Assembly (NCBI GenBank): GCA_025980625.1
Contig: JAICXG010000035.1
Coordinates: 1-16,509 of the forward strand
DNA length: 16,509 nt
DNA from: Chthoniobacterales bacterium
Lineage (GTDB): Bacteria; Verrucomicrobiota; Verrucomicrobiia; Chthoniobacterales; UBA10450
Direction of reading: 5' to 3'
Each line of letters begins with the position of its first letter. Positions within the stretch are counted from its first letter, which is position 1. The notes beneath the pieces were generated by a model that was given only the letters and a program-made list of their open reading frames with translations, did no database searches and was not told the DNA's origin. This document shows, in pieces, positions 1 through 6,806 of this stretch. The position numbers and the translations under genes were made by a program.

Positions 1-1813
1 GATGCGCGAGGAGCAGATCGAGCGGGACCGCTTCATCGAAGCCGGAGAGCGCGGCGCTTTCGCCTAACGATTCGATGACATTGCGCAATGGATGCAGTTC
101 CGGCTCGCGTTCGTCATCCGTCTCGAAAAAGCGAAGACTGATTTCGCGCAGCGTCGCCTGCCATTCGGTGAGCGGGCGAGGTTGGGCCAGATTGCGCGCG
201 GTGGCGAAAAGCGCGGCGGCGAATTCGGCGAAATGGCCGAGCGTTTCCGCGAGATTTCCTTCCACTTCATCAAAGGCGAGAATTCCCTCGAACAACTGCT
301 CGCCTCGGGCCGGCCCGGCATAGCCGAGGAGGAGACGATCGAGCCCGGCGCGCCAACTGTTTTCATTAAAATCCGGCAGTCCGAGGGCGGCGCGATGGGC
401 GGCGTCAATTCCCCAGCGGATTCCAGTTTTCTCGATCCAGTCGCGGATGATCTCGAGGTCGGGCTCGGTCAGCTCGAAACGCCGTTGCAGCGGGACCGAT
501 TCGAGCAGGCTCAGCACGTCGTTCGCGCGGAAGCGGCTCCCGGCCAGCTCGAGGATGCGGAGGAAAGTGTCAATCACGCCGTTCTCGGCGCGCGCGCCAC
601 GATCCGAGATGCTGAAAGGGATTTTCAGCTCGTCCGGCGCAGTCGCGAAAACCGCTTCAATAAAGGGCGCGTAGCTGCCGATATCTGGCGCCATGACCAC
701 GATGTCGTGCGGCTTGAGATCGGGATCTTTATCGAACAAGGCGAGCAACTGGTCATGCAGCACTTCCATCTCACGCATCGGGCTGTGGCAGGCATGGAAT
801 TGGAGCGAGCGATCATGGGGCACGATCCGCCGGGCGGCGCCGGTAGTCGGATCGTGAAGTTGGAAAATGTCGCGCTGGATTTGGCTCGGCATCGTGCCGT
901 CGTTAGGGGCGCGAAAATGCTCCTGCTCCTGGACGCGGTCGAGCGCGGTCACGGCTTCGAGAAATTCTCGACCGAGCTTGCCTAACGATGCCAGTAGCGG
1001 GTTGCCGCGGGCAAACTGCAAATCGAGTTGGGCGGTTGCGGGCGCCTTGCGGCGGGCGTGGACTTCCTCGCGTGCGGAACGGATATCGCCCCACCACTCT
1101 GGTGTCGGGCGGATCGCGAAAAGGTGCACCTCGATTCGCTGCGCGAGTTCTTCGAGGAACTGGAGGTAGAATGGCGGAAGGGTCGAAATCCCGAAAAGTG
1201 CGACCCGCTCGGGCAGCGGCGCCACCCCGCGACGGAGTGCAGTTTTGAATTCCTCCGCCAATCTCGGCGGGTGGCGACCGGGCGCGCCCTCGACCAGCGC
1301 GCGCCAGAGAATCGGCTGCCACTCCTCTCCTTTGCCTGCTTCCCAATCGAGAATCATCTGCGGGCGGAACGCGAGGTAGCGATCGAAGGCGCGCGCGATC
1401 TTTTCCGCGAGCTGGAACCGGCGCAGCTCGGGCCGCGCTTGCTCGAGATAACGGCGCAGCTCCGCGAACTCCTTTCGCCTAACGAGTGACGGAAGCAGCT
1501 TCATGATGCGCCAGGTGAGATTTTCCCGCGTGTAGAAGGCGGCGGCGGCGCGGCCGGGAAGCGCCTGGTCTACGAGACTGGCGACAAAACGCTGCGGAAA
1601 AAGAAAGGAGATGTTGGCGCAGATGCCGTGGCGGGTCGCGAGCTGCTGGACGAGCCAGCGTTCCATCCCCAGGCTCTGCACCACCACCGCCTCGGGCGCG
1701 AAGGGATCGCGCAGCGGATGGCGCAGAGCGAGAGCGAGCGCTTCCGCCAGCTCTTCGAGCCGATTGCTGGTATGAAGATAAAAGCCGCTCTTCCCGCTCA
1801 CGGCCGGCAGCAT
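1..1813 (-). CDS. recC: RecC, exodeoxyribonuclease V gamma subunit (3' part cut by window edge)
   Basis: RecC is the scaffold and Chi-scanning subunit of the RecBCD helicase-nuclease, which processes double-strand breaks for RecA. About 604 codons are visible, roughly the N-terminal half of a protein usually near 1100 residues; the rest lies beyond base 1. The N-terminus has the family opening FYLHTSNRLEELAEALA (residues 11-27) and the helicase-like block VVVQSLGMERWLVQQLA soon after. A second hallmark is HACHSPMREMEVLHDQLL from residue 340, followed by PHDIVVMAPDIGSYAPFIEAVF. The start is ATG at 1813-1811, with GAGAGG about 8 bases upstream. The reading frame is open through the whole stretch. 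It is transcribed divergently from the WYL regulator. It carries four copies of the GCCTAACGA core (62, 900, 980, 1477), all read without an in-frame stop. Long forward-strand open frames here are shadows. The identification is secure; recB and recD are not visible. Confidence 0.93.
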   Translation of the reverse strand, partial: MLPAVSGKSGFYLHTSNRLEELAEALALALRHPLRDPFAPEAVVVQSLGMERWLVQQLATRHGICANISFLFPQRFVASLVDQALPGRAAAAFYTRENLTWRIMKLLPSLVRRKEFAELRRYLEQARPELRRFQLAEKIARAFDRYLAFRPQMILDWEAGKGEEWQPILWRALVEGAPGRHPPRLAEEFKTALRRGVAPLPERVALFGISTLPPFYLQFLEELAQRIEVHLFAIRPTPEWWGDIRSAREEVHARRKAPATAQLDLQFARGNPLLASLGKLGREFLEAVTALDRVQEQEHFRAPNDGTMPSQIQRDIFQLHDPTTGAARRIVPHDRSLQFHACHSPMREMEVLHDQLLALFDKDPDLKPHDIVVMAPDIGSYAPFIEAVFATAPDELKIPFSISDRGARAENGVIDTFLRILELAGSRFRANDVLSLLESVPLQRRFELTEPDLEIIRDWIEKTGIRWGIDAAHRAALGLPDFNENSWRAGLDRLLLGYAGPARGEQLFEGILAFDEVEGNLAETLGHFAEFAAALFATARNLAQPRPLTEWQATLREISLRFFETDDEREPELHPLRNVIESLGESAALSGFDEAVPLDLLLAH

Positions 1814-1918
1814 ATCACAACCTCTCGGACAAACGCTGTCCGAGCCGGCGAAACATTTCTGCTCCTTCGCCTAACAAATCACTTGCCTTGCGCGGAAGTG
1901 GCGCGCTACAGGTCGGAC
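1814..1918. promoter_or_regulatory. Divergent control region between recC and the WYL regulator
   Basis: This 105-base gap separates two divergent genes and must hold both promoters. I cannot pick convincing -35/-10 boxes. It contains the perfect inverted repeat at 1824-1844, a one-mismatch relative of the repeated 9-mer (GCCTAACAA, 1869-1877), and a half-site TCGGACAT at 1913-1920 that runs into the proposed regulator start codon. Confidence 0.55.
1824..1844. promoter_or_regulatory. Perfect inverted repeat CTCGGACA-N5-TGTCCGAG, possible operator
   Basis: The arms CTCGGACA (1824-1831) and TGTCCGAG (1837-1844) are perfectly complementary across a 5-base spacer. The element ends 11 bases before the recC start codon, so it could be an operator or an RNA hairpin in the recC leader. 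The half-site recurs at 1913-1920 (TCGGACAT) and as TCGGAC/ATGTCCGA at 2992-3010, on both sides of the WYL regulator gene. Autoregulation by that protein is an inference. Confidence 0.45.
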
Positions 1919-2962
1919 ATGCCACGTCCTACAGGAGTGAAGCCGCGCCTGAAGCAAAGCCGTCGACGGCTGCGTCCGGCGGTCGAGCAATTTTCCCGGC
2001 CGCCACTCGCGCGCATGATGCAGCTCCACGCCCAGCTCCAGGCGCGCAGGTTTCCCAATTGCCGCAAGCTCGCGCACGAGCTCGAAGTGTCGGAGAAAAC
2101 GATTCAGCGCGACATCGAGTTCATGCGTTATCAACTCGGGCTTCCGATCGAGTACGATCAGCTCCACTTCGGGTTCGTCTACACCGAGCCGGTCACGAGT
2201 TTCCCCAACATTCAAGTTTCGGAGGGCGAAATCGTCGCTCTCTTCGTCGCGCAGAAGGCGCTCCAGCAATATCACGGCACGCCATTCGAAGCGCCGTTGC
2301 GCGCCGCCTTCACCAAAATCGGGCACGGCTTGAAGGACAAAATCAGTTTTAGCTGGAGCGAACTGGACGCGGCGATCTCGTTTCGCAGCGTCGGGCAAAG
2401 CCAGGCCGATCTGGAAGTTTTCGAACTGCTCAGCCACGCTGTGCTCGATTCGGCCGAGGTGGAATTTCGTTATCGCAAGCTGCGCGGCACCGCGGCCGAG
2501 ATCCGGCGGGTGCGGCCGTATCATCTCGGCTGCGTTGATAACCAGTGGTATCTCTTCGGCTTCGACCTCGCGCGCCAGCAACTGCGCACCTTCGCGCTCC
2601 CGCGCATCCGCGAGCCGCGCCGCACCGGCGCGCGTTTCCGGCGGCCGGCGAATTTCTCGATTGGGAAATTTCTCGATTCGAGCTTCGGCGTTTTCCAGAG
2701 CGACGGGCGCATCACGGTGCGGATTCGTTTCCAGCCGTTCGCGGCCCAGCTCGTGCGCGAGCGTGTCTGGCATCATTCGCAGAAGATCAAGGAGCTGCGT
2801 GAGGGCGGCCTCGAGTTGGAATTGAAGCTCGGCAGTCTCGAGGAAATCGAGCGCTGGATCCTGAGCTGGGGGAACGAGGCCGAAGTGCTCGAGCCCGCCA
2901 GGTTACGGCAGCGTCTGGCCGAGACCGGCCAAGAATTCGTCGCCCGCTACGGGACAAAGTAA
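1919..2962 (+). CDS. WYL-domain transcriptional regulator with N-terminal HTH (YafY/DeoR-like)
   Basis: A 347-residue one-component transcription factor. Residues about 36-90 form a DeoR/HTH_11 helix-turn-helix: LQARRFPNCRKLAHELEVS followed by KTIQRDIEFMRYQLGLPIEYD. A central linker follows, then the WYL domain with its signature NQWYLFGFD (W210-Y211-L212) and the preceding RVRPYHLG, and a C-terminal extension of about 90 residues. WYL domains sense nucleic acid or nucleotide ligands, and relatives such as PafBC, DriD and BrxR act in DNA-damage or phage-defence control, so placement opposite recC is suggestive. The start is chosen at ATG 1919; the frame is open further upstream, but that extension would overlap recC antisense. 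Alternative starts are GTG 1937 and ATG 2015. No good ribosome-binding site is visible for 1919. No copy of GCCTAACGA lies inside it. Confidence 0.88.
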   Translation: MPRPTGVKPRLKQSRRRLRPAVEQFSRPPLARMMQLHAQLQARRFPNCRKLAHELEVSEKTIQRDIEFMRYQLGLPIEYDQLHFGFVYTEPVTSFPNIQVSEGEIVALFVAQKALQQYHGTPFEAPLRAAFTKIGHGLKDKISFSWSELDAAISFRSVGQSQADLEVFELLSHAVLDSAEVEFRYRKLRGTAAEIRRVRPYHLGCVDNQWYLFGFDLARQQLRTFALPRIREPRRTGARFRRPANFSIGKFLDSSFGVFQSDGRITVRIRFQPFAAQLVRERVWHHSQKIKELREGGLELELKLGSLEEIERWILSWGNEAEVLEPARLRQRLAETGQEFVARYGTK

Positions 2963-2964
2963 TT

Positions 2965-2985
2965 TTCGCGCGGCGAAGAATTTTT
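2965..2985 (+). terminator. Small hairpin plus T-run after the WYL gene
   Basis: Two bases after the WYL stop codon a TTCGC-GCG-GCGAA hairpin (2965-2977) is followed by GAA and five T. The 5-bp stem is short, so termination may be weak. Confidence 0.35.
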
Positions 2986-2991
2986 CCACCA

Positions 2992-3010
2992 TCGGACGGC
3001 GGATGTCCGA
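2992..3010. promoter_or_regulatory. Inverted repeat TCGGAC-N7-GTCCGA upstream of the vWA gene
   Basis: The arms TCGGAC (2992-2997) and GTCCGA (3005-3010) share their sequence with the larger inverted repeat in the recC leader. The element lies 23 bases before the vWA start codon, a position suited to an operator. The core hexamer alone is common in GC-rich DNA, so this is tentative. Confidence 0.3.
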
Positions 3011-3033
3011 CCCGCCGGTGTAGGCTGCGGACC

Positions 3034-3711
3034 ATGAACAAAAATTATATTGAGATCGCGTTCGTCCTTGACCGCTCCGGTTCGATGGAATCTTCGCGCG
3101 AGGCGGCGATCTCAGGCTTCAACTACTTCCTCGCCGAGCAACAGCAGAGCGAGGCCCTGATCAAGCTCACGCTCGTGCTTTTCGACGACGAATACCTCGT
3201 CGCGATCGACGCCCTGCCGGTGGCGGAAATTTTGCCTTTGGACAACCAAACTTACGTCCCGCGCGGATCGACGGCGCTGCTCGACGCTATCGGGCGCACC
3301 ATCGATGAGCTGGGCGCGCGTCTCGCTGCGCTGCCGGAAAAAGAGCGCCCGGGGCAGGTGATCGTCGCCATCCTGACCGATGGCCTGGAGAATTCCTCCC
3401 ACAACTACACGTGGAACCACATCGCCCGTGTGATAAAGCGGCAGACCGAGCAGTATCGGTGGATATTCCTCTTCCTCGGCGCGAACCAGGATGCAATCGC
3501 GACCGCGGCCCAGATGCATATCGCCGCGAACAACGCGTCGAGCTACGCCGCCGATGCTGCCGGTCTGCGCGCAGCCTCCCGTTCTGTGACAAGAAAAGTG
3601 CTCGGGATGCGGCGGCTGTTCGAAGGCAACGCGAGCGTGCAGGAGGCGCACGATGCGGCCGCACCGCTCGCCGAACTAACCGCCGAAGAAGACGAGAAAG
3701 AGCGACCCTGA
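3034..3711 (+). CDS. Stand-alone von Willebrand factor A (vWA) domain protein
   Basis: A 225-residue protein that is almost entirely one vWA fold, a metal-dependent protein-interaction module. The metal-ion-dependent adhesion site is intact: D13-x-S15-x-S17 in FVLDRSGSM, T80 in PRGSTALLDAIG, and D116 in AILTDGLEN. Residues about 185-225 are an acidic, Ala/Glu-rich tail. I see no signal peptide and no membrane segment, so it is probably cytoplasmic. The start is ATG 3034, with no recognisable ribosome-binding site. The neighbours do not indicate a partner: no MoxR-type AAA+ ATPase is present, which is the usual companion of bacterial vWA proteins. The cellular role is unknown. It contains no GCCTAACGA copy. 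The domain call is firm; any function beyond that would be a guess. Confidence 0.87.
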   Translation: MNKNYIEIAFVLDRSGSMESSREAAISGFNYFLAEQQQSEALIKLTLVLFDDEYLVAIDALPVAEILPLDNQTYVPRGSTALLDAIGRTIDELGARLAALPEKERPGQVIVAILTDGLENSSHNYTWNHIARVIKRQTEQYRWIFLFLGANQDAIATAAQMHIAANNASSYAADAAGLRAASRSVTRKVLGMRRLFEGNASVQEAHDAAAPLAELTAEEDEKERP

Positions 3712-3735
3712 AGTTGTCCGATACGTCCCCAGATG

Positions 3736-3767
3736 GAGCGCGCGCCGGGAGCCGACGGCGCGCGCTC
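3736..3767 (+). terminator. Strong GC hairpin between vWA gene and folB
   Basis: GAGCGCGCGCC (3736-3746) and GGCGCGCGCTC (3757-3767) form a perfect 11-bp stem with a 10-base loop, 25 bases after the vWA stop codon. No clear T-run follows (ATGCTTTCGG), so it may be a terminator, an attenuator or an RNA-stability hairpin. It supports separating the vWA gene from the folB operon. Confidence 0.5.
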
Positions 3768-3813
3768 ATGCTTTCGGCTGGTCTCGTGGACAATTCTTCC
3801 GGAGACTCTTGCT

Positions 3814-4167
3814 ATGCCTAACGACGAGATCCGAATCGAGGAGTTGGAATTGATGGCGCACATCGGGGTGCCGGACGAAGAACGTGCCCAGCCGCAACGC
3901 CTCACCGTTTCCGTGATTCTGCAACCGCGCGCCGGATTTCGCGCTTTGCAGGACGATCTTCGGCGAACCGTCGATTACGCCGCCGTCTGCGCCGAACTGG
4001 AGGCATTCGTCAGCGGGCGCACGGACAAGTTGCTCGAGACCTTGGCAGATGCGATGGCGACATATCTTCTCCGGCGCTTTGAGCTGGCGCGCGTGGAGTT
4101 GGAAATACGGAAATTCATTCTGCCGCAGACGCGTTACGTCGCGGTGCGCGTCGCGCGCCAGGTTTAG
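3814..4167 (+). CDS. folB: Dihydroneopterin aldolase (folate biosynthesis)
   Basis: FolB cleaves 7,8-dihydroneopterin to 6-hydroxymethyl-7,8-dihydropterin and glycolaldehyde in the cytoplasm, on the way to folate. The product is 117 residues, the usual family size. Visible family features are the opening EELELMAHIGVPDEERAQPQ, the VDYAAV block, LLETLADAMATYLL, and the C-terminal strand with a conserved lysine in EIRKFILPQ. Most FolB proteins have Lys-Pro there; this one has Lys-Phe. The start ATG 3814 is supported by CGGAGA about 8 bases upstream; a longer ATG at 3733 would begin within the upstream hairpin and is rejected. The start codon is fused to the repeated 9-mer, giving the N-terminus Met-Pro-Asn-Asp-Glu. 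It is the first gene of a same-strand run with the Nudix, tatC and prepilin peptidase genes. Confidence 0.88.
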   Translation: MPNDEIRIEELELMAHIGVPDEERAQPQRLTVSVILQPRAGFRALQDDLRRTVDYAAVCAELEAFVSGRTDKLLETLADAMATYLLRRFELARVELEIRKFILPQTRYVAVRVARQV

Positions 4168-4227
4168 CCGGCACGTGAACCGCAACCGAACGTTCGCTTT
4201 TCCCGGCGCTGTCCATAACTTCCCGGC

Positions 4228-4827
4228 GTGCAAAAGAGCAACATTGTGCGCGACGGCGCCGGTTGGGAAACCCTTGCCAGTGAAATCAATTTCCAAGGTT
4301 CGCATCTCAGCGTTGCGACTGATGAGGTGCGCACGCCGACGCAGGCGGGGCGGAAATGGGCCGTGGTCCATCGCAAGCCTGCGGTCGTGATCGCGCCCCT
4401 GACGAGGGAAGGAAAATACGTCCTGATCCGCGAAGAACGCATTCCGATCCGGGCCGCTATTTGGTCGATGCCGGCCGGGCAGATCGACGAATCGCTCGAA
4501 CCCGACGGGGACGCAGTGCGCGCGGTCGCGCTACGGGAGTTGCGCGAAGAGACCGGCTATGAGCTCGCGCCGGGCGGAGAGTTAGTCTCGTTAGGCTATT
4601 TTTTCTGTTCGCCCGGCATGACTGATGAACATTGTTATCTTTTCCTTGCCCGGCCAGTGCAGAAAAGCGCCGCCGGGGCCGGGCACGACGCCGGCGAAGC
4701 GATCATCGATTGCCGTGAGTTCAGCGCCGATGTCGTGCGGCAAATGATTGCGGATGGAGAAATCCGCGATTCCAACACGCTCAGCATCTGGGCGCGGCTG
4801 GTCGCGCGCGGCGACATTTTCCCCTGA
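4228..4827 (+). CDS. Nudix hydrolase, ADP-ribose pyrophosphatase-like
   Basis: A 199-residue Nudix hydrolase of the ADP-sugar pyrophosphatase type, likely splitting ADP-ribose or a related nucleoside diphosphate sugar. Evidence is the order WAVVHRKPAVVIAPLTREGK, then the Nudix box from MPAGQIDE through RELREETGYEL, then the trailing GYFFCSPGMTDEHCYLF typical of this subgroup. The catalytic RELREETG core is intact, but the box loop is longer than the canonical Gx5E spacing, with Asp where the first Glu normally sits. The start is uncertain: GTG 4228 gives 199 residues and GTG 4246 gives 193; neither has a clear ribosome-binding site and there is no ATG. It ends 2 bases before tatC, so the two are probably co-transcribed. 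A TCGTTAGGC copy at 4588 encodes Ser-Leu-Gly. Confidence 0.85.
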   Translation: MQKSNIVRDGAGWETLASEINFQGSHLSVATDEVRTPTQAGRKWAVVHRKPAVVIAPLTREGKYVLIREERIPIRAAIWSMPAGQIDESLEPDGDAVRAVALRELREETGYELAPGGELVSLGYFFCSPGMTDEHCYLFLARPVQKSAAGAGHDAGEAIIDCREFSADVVRQMIADGEIRDSNTLSIWARLVARGDIFP

Positions 4828-4829
4828 TA

Positions 4830-5612
4830 ATGAAGTTGCGCGACATCTTTTCCTTCCGCGACCCGCCGGAAAGCGAGACCTCGAAACCTTTCCTCGAGCA
4901 CCTCGAGGACCTGCGTTGGATGATCGTGAAGATGGCGATCACACTTATGATCGCGATGGTGCTGTGCTTTGCTTTTCGCCAGCAACTGGTGCGGATCCTG
5001 CAACGCCCGCTCAATGAGGTCGGCACTCAGGTCGGCACCCTGCGCGCGCTCGGGATCACCGATTCGATCACGATCTCATTCCACCTGGCCTTCTACGCCG
5101 GGATCGTGATCTCGTTTCCCTTTCTTCTCTACTTTCTCGCGCAGTTTGTTCTGCCGGCGCTGACCGCAGTCGAGAAACGGTTTTTGTTTCCGGCTATCCT
5201 CGTTAGTTTCGCCCTTTTCCTCATCGGTGTGGCCTGCTGTTACTTCTGGCTTCTGCCGAAAACGATTCTCTTTTTTTTCCACGACACCGAGTCGTTAGGT
5301 TGGAGTCCGATGTGGACGGTGCAGCAGTATTACTCCTTTGTCACTCGCTTCGTCCTTGGTTTCGGGCTGGCTTTTGAGTTGCCGGTGGTTGTCCTTGCCC
5401 TGGTGAAGTTCGGGTTCGTTAGTTATGAATTCATGGCCCGCACCCGGCCTTATGCGGTCGTCCTTATTTTCATTCTTGCCACCATCATTACTCCCACGCC
5501 GGATGTGCTAACTCTGATCGCTCTCAGTCTGCCGATGTGTTTGCTCTACGAAAGCTGCATCTGGATCGCCTGGTTCATGCAGCGGAAAATGGCACGCACT
5601 GCCTCTGCCTGA
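4830..5612 (+). CDS. tatC: Sec-independent protein translocase TatC
   Basis: TatC is the inner-membrane receptor for twin-arginine signal peptides and exports folded proteins together with TatA/TatB, which are not in this window. The 260-residue product has the cytoplasmic family signature FLEHLEDLRW (residues 21-30) before the first membrane helix and about six hydrophobic segments in total. It also has the conserved late block FILATIITPTPDVLTLIALS followed by LPMCLLYE. The ATG at 4830 follows the Nudix stop by 2 bases, and the next gene starts 3 bases after its own stop, so translation is probably coupled. No separate ribosome-binding site is visible. A TCGTTAGG core at 5292 encodes Ser-Leu-Gly in the periplasmic loop ESLGWSP; related TCGTTAGT sequences occur at 5200 and 5416. 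Confidence 0.94.
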   Translation: MKLRDIFSFRDPPESETSKPFLEHLEDLRWMIVKMAITLMIAMVLCFAFRQQLVRILQRPLNEVGTQVGTLRALGITDSITISFHLAFYAGIVISFPFLLYFLAQFVLPALTAVEKRFLFPAILVSFALFLIGVACCYFWLLPKTILFFFHDTESLGWSPMWTVQQYYSFVTRFVLGFGLAFELPVVVLALVKFGFVSYEFMARTRPYAVVLIFILATIITPTPDVLTLIALSLPMCLLYESCIWIAWFMQRKMARTASA

Positions 5613-5615
5613 CGA

Positions 5616-6713
5616 GTGGAAACAACCGCGGTCTACGAACTGATTTTTCGCGTCTTCGCCTTTGTTACAGGGGCGGCGATCGGTTCCTTTCTTAACGTCT
5701 GCATCTATCGCCTGCCGCGCGAGCTTTCGATCAACCAACCAAGCCGCTCCTTTTGTCCATCGTGCAAAACGCCGATCCCGTGGTCGCAGAATCTTCCGTT
5801 ACTCAGCTGGCTCTGGCTCGGTGGAAAATGCGCCCGCTGCGGGGCGCGGATTGCCCCGCGCTACTTCATTGTTGAGCTGCTCACCGCGCTCTTGTTCCTT
5901 GCCGTCTGGATCGTATTTCCCTGGCAAATCGCGATCCTCTACTGGGTCTTTGTCTCTCTTCTCATCGTCGCGACGTTCATCGACTTCGAACATTTCATCA
6001 TTCCCGATGAAGTCACGATCGGGGGCGCGGTCGCGGGCGTGTTCGCGAGTCTTGCCGTCCCGGCTTTGATGGGTCAGGTTTCGCACTTCCGCGCCGGCCT
6101 TTTGTCGTTAGGCGCGGCCGTCTTGGGCTATCTCCTGCTCTGGCTCGTCCTGGAAGGCGGGAAGCTGGCTTTCGGGAAGAAACGAATTCGACTTAACGCG
6201 CCGGCAGCTTTTACCTGGGTGCGAAACGGCGACGATGCCGAGTTTGTCGTGGGCGAGGAACGCAGTGTCTGGAGCGATTATTTTGCACGCGAAACTGATC
6301 GGATGGTGATGCATTGCAGCGAGGCGCAGGTCGATGGCCGCCATTTTGGCGAGAGCGTCCTGCAACTGCGCTATAACTCCCTGACTTTGCAGGAAGAGAC
6401 ATTCGCTCTCGACGACATTAATCGGATTACCGGGGTGGTTCGTGAGTTGCAAATTCCGCGCGAAGCGATGGGGCGCGGGGATTTGAAATTTCTCGCTGCG
6501 ATCGGCGCCTTCCTCGGCTGGCGCGCCGTCTTGTGCAGCATCTTCGCCGGCTCACTCATCGGCTCGATCGTTGGCCTAACGAGTATGGGTCTGGGCCGGC
6601 GCGCCTGGTCGGCCAAAATCCCTTTCGGACCTTACCTCGCGCTCGGAGCGCTCATCTGGATGTTCTTCGGCGGGCGACTCCTCGCGTGGTATGTGAACCT
6701 GCTCACGCCTTAG
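5616..6713 (+). CDS. pilD: Prepilin peptidase / N-methyltransferase (A24 family) with a cytoplasmic insertion
   Basis: A membrane aspartyl peptidase that removes the leader of type IV pilin-like or type II secretion proteins and methylates the new N-terminus. The N-terminal methyltransferase region has GSFLNVCIYRLPRE and two CxxC pairs (C47/C50 and C72/C75). The peptidase half has both catalytic aspartates: D123 in FIDFEHFIIPDEVT and D289 in GRGDLKFLAAIGAFLGW. At 365 residues it is about 100 longer than classical PilD. The extra length is a polar stretch at about residues 187-282, between a membrane helix and the GxGD motif. The start is GTG 5616, 3 bases after the tatC stop, without an obvious ribosome-binding site. 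Pilin genes are not in the window. GCCTAACGA-family copies lie at 6105 (Ser-Leu-Gly) and 6574 (Leu-Thr). Confidence 0.9.
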   Translation: METTAVYELIFRVFAFVTGAAIGSFLNVCIYRLPRELSINQPSRSFCPSCKTPIPWSQNLPLLSWLWLGGKCARCGARIAPRYFIVELLTALLFLAVWIVFPWQIAILYWVFVSLLIVATFIDFEHFIIPDEVTIGGAVAGVFASLAVPALMGQVSHFRAGLLSLGAAVLGYLLLWLVLEGGKLAFGKKRIRLNAPAAFTWVRNGDDAEFVVGEERSVWSDYFARETDRMVMHCSEAQVDGRHFGESVLQLRYNSLTLQEETFALDDINRITGVVRELQIPREAMGRGDLKFLAAIGAFLGWRAVLCSIFAGSLIGSIVGLTSMGLGRRAWSAKIPFGPYLALGALIWMFFGGRLLAWYVNLLTP

Positions 6714-6806
6714 CGCACGTTTGTAAGGGTGGAAGGAAAGGAGCGAAGGCCGCGATTGCCACTTCTACACTGCGATGCCAGACTGTCGCCCTTCCATTCG
6801 TAGCCT

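Noticed and set aside
92..985. 297-residue forward open frame
   Set aside because: It is antisense to recC, whose translation shows clear family motifs; the forward product has no recognisable domain and results from GC-rich codon bias.
3733..3813. Upstream ATG extension of folB
   Set aside because: It would start inside the 3736-3767 hairpin; ATG 3814 has a better ribosome-binding site and matches the family N-terminus.
1486..3815. Motif-free stretch covering the WYL and vWA genes
   Set aside because: A 2.3-kb gap is not very unlikely for a motif averaging one per 0.8 kb, and a one-mismatch copy lies at 1869; not good evidence for recent transfer.
4187..4196. 10-base palindrome CGAACGTTCG before the Nudix gene
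   Set aside because: Single short palindrome with no second copy or conserved spacing; could be chance.
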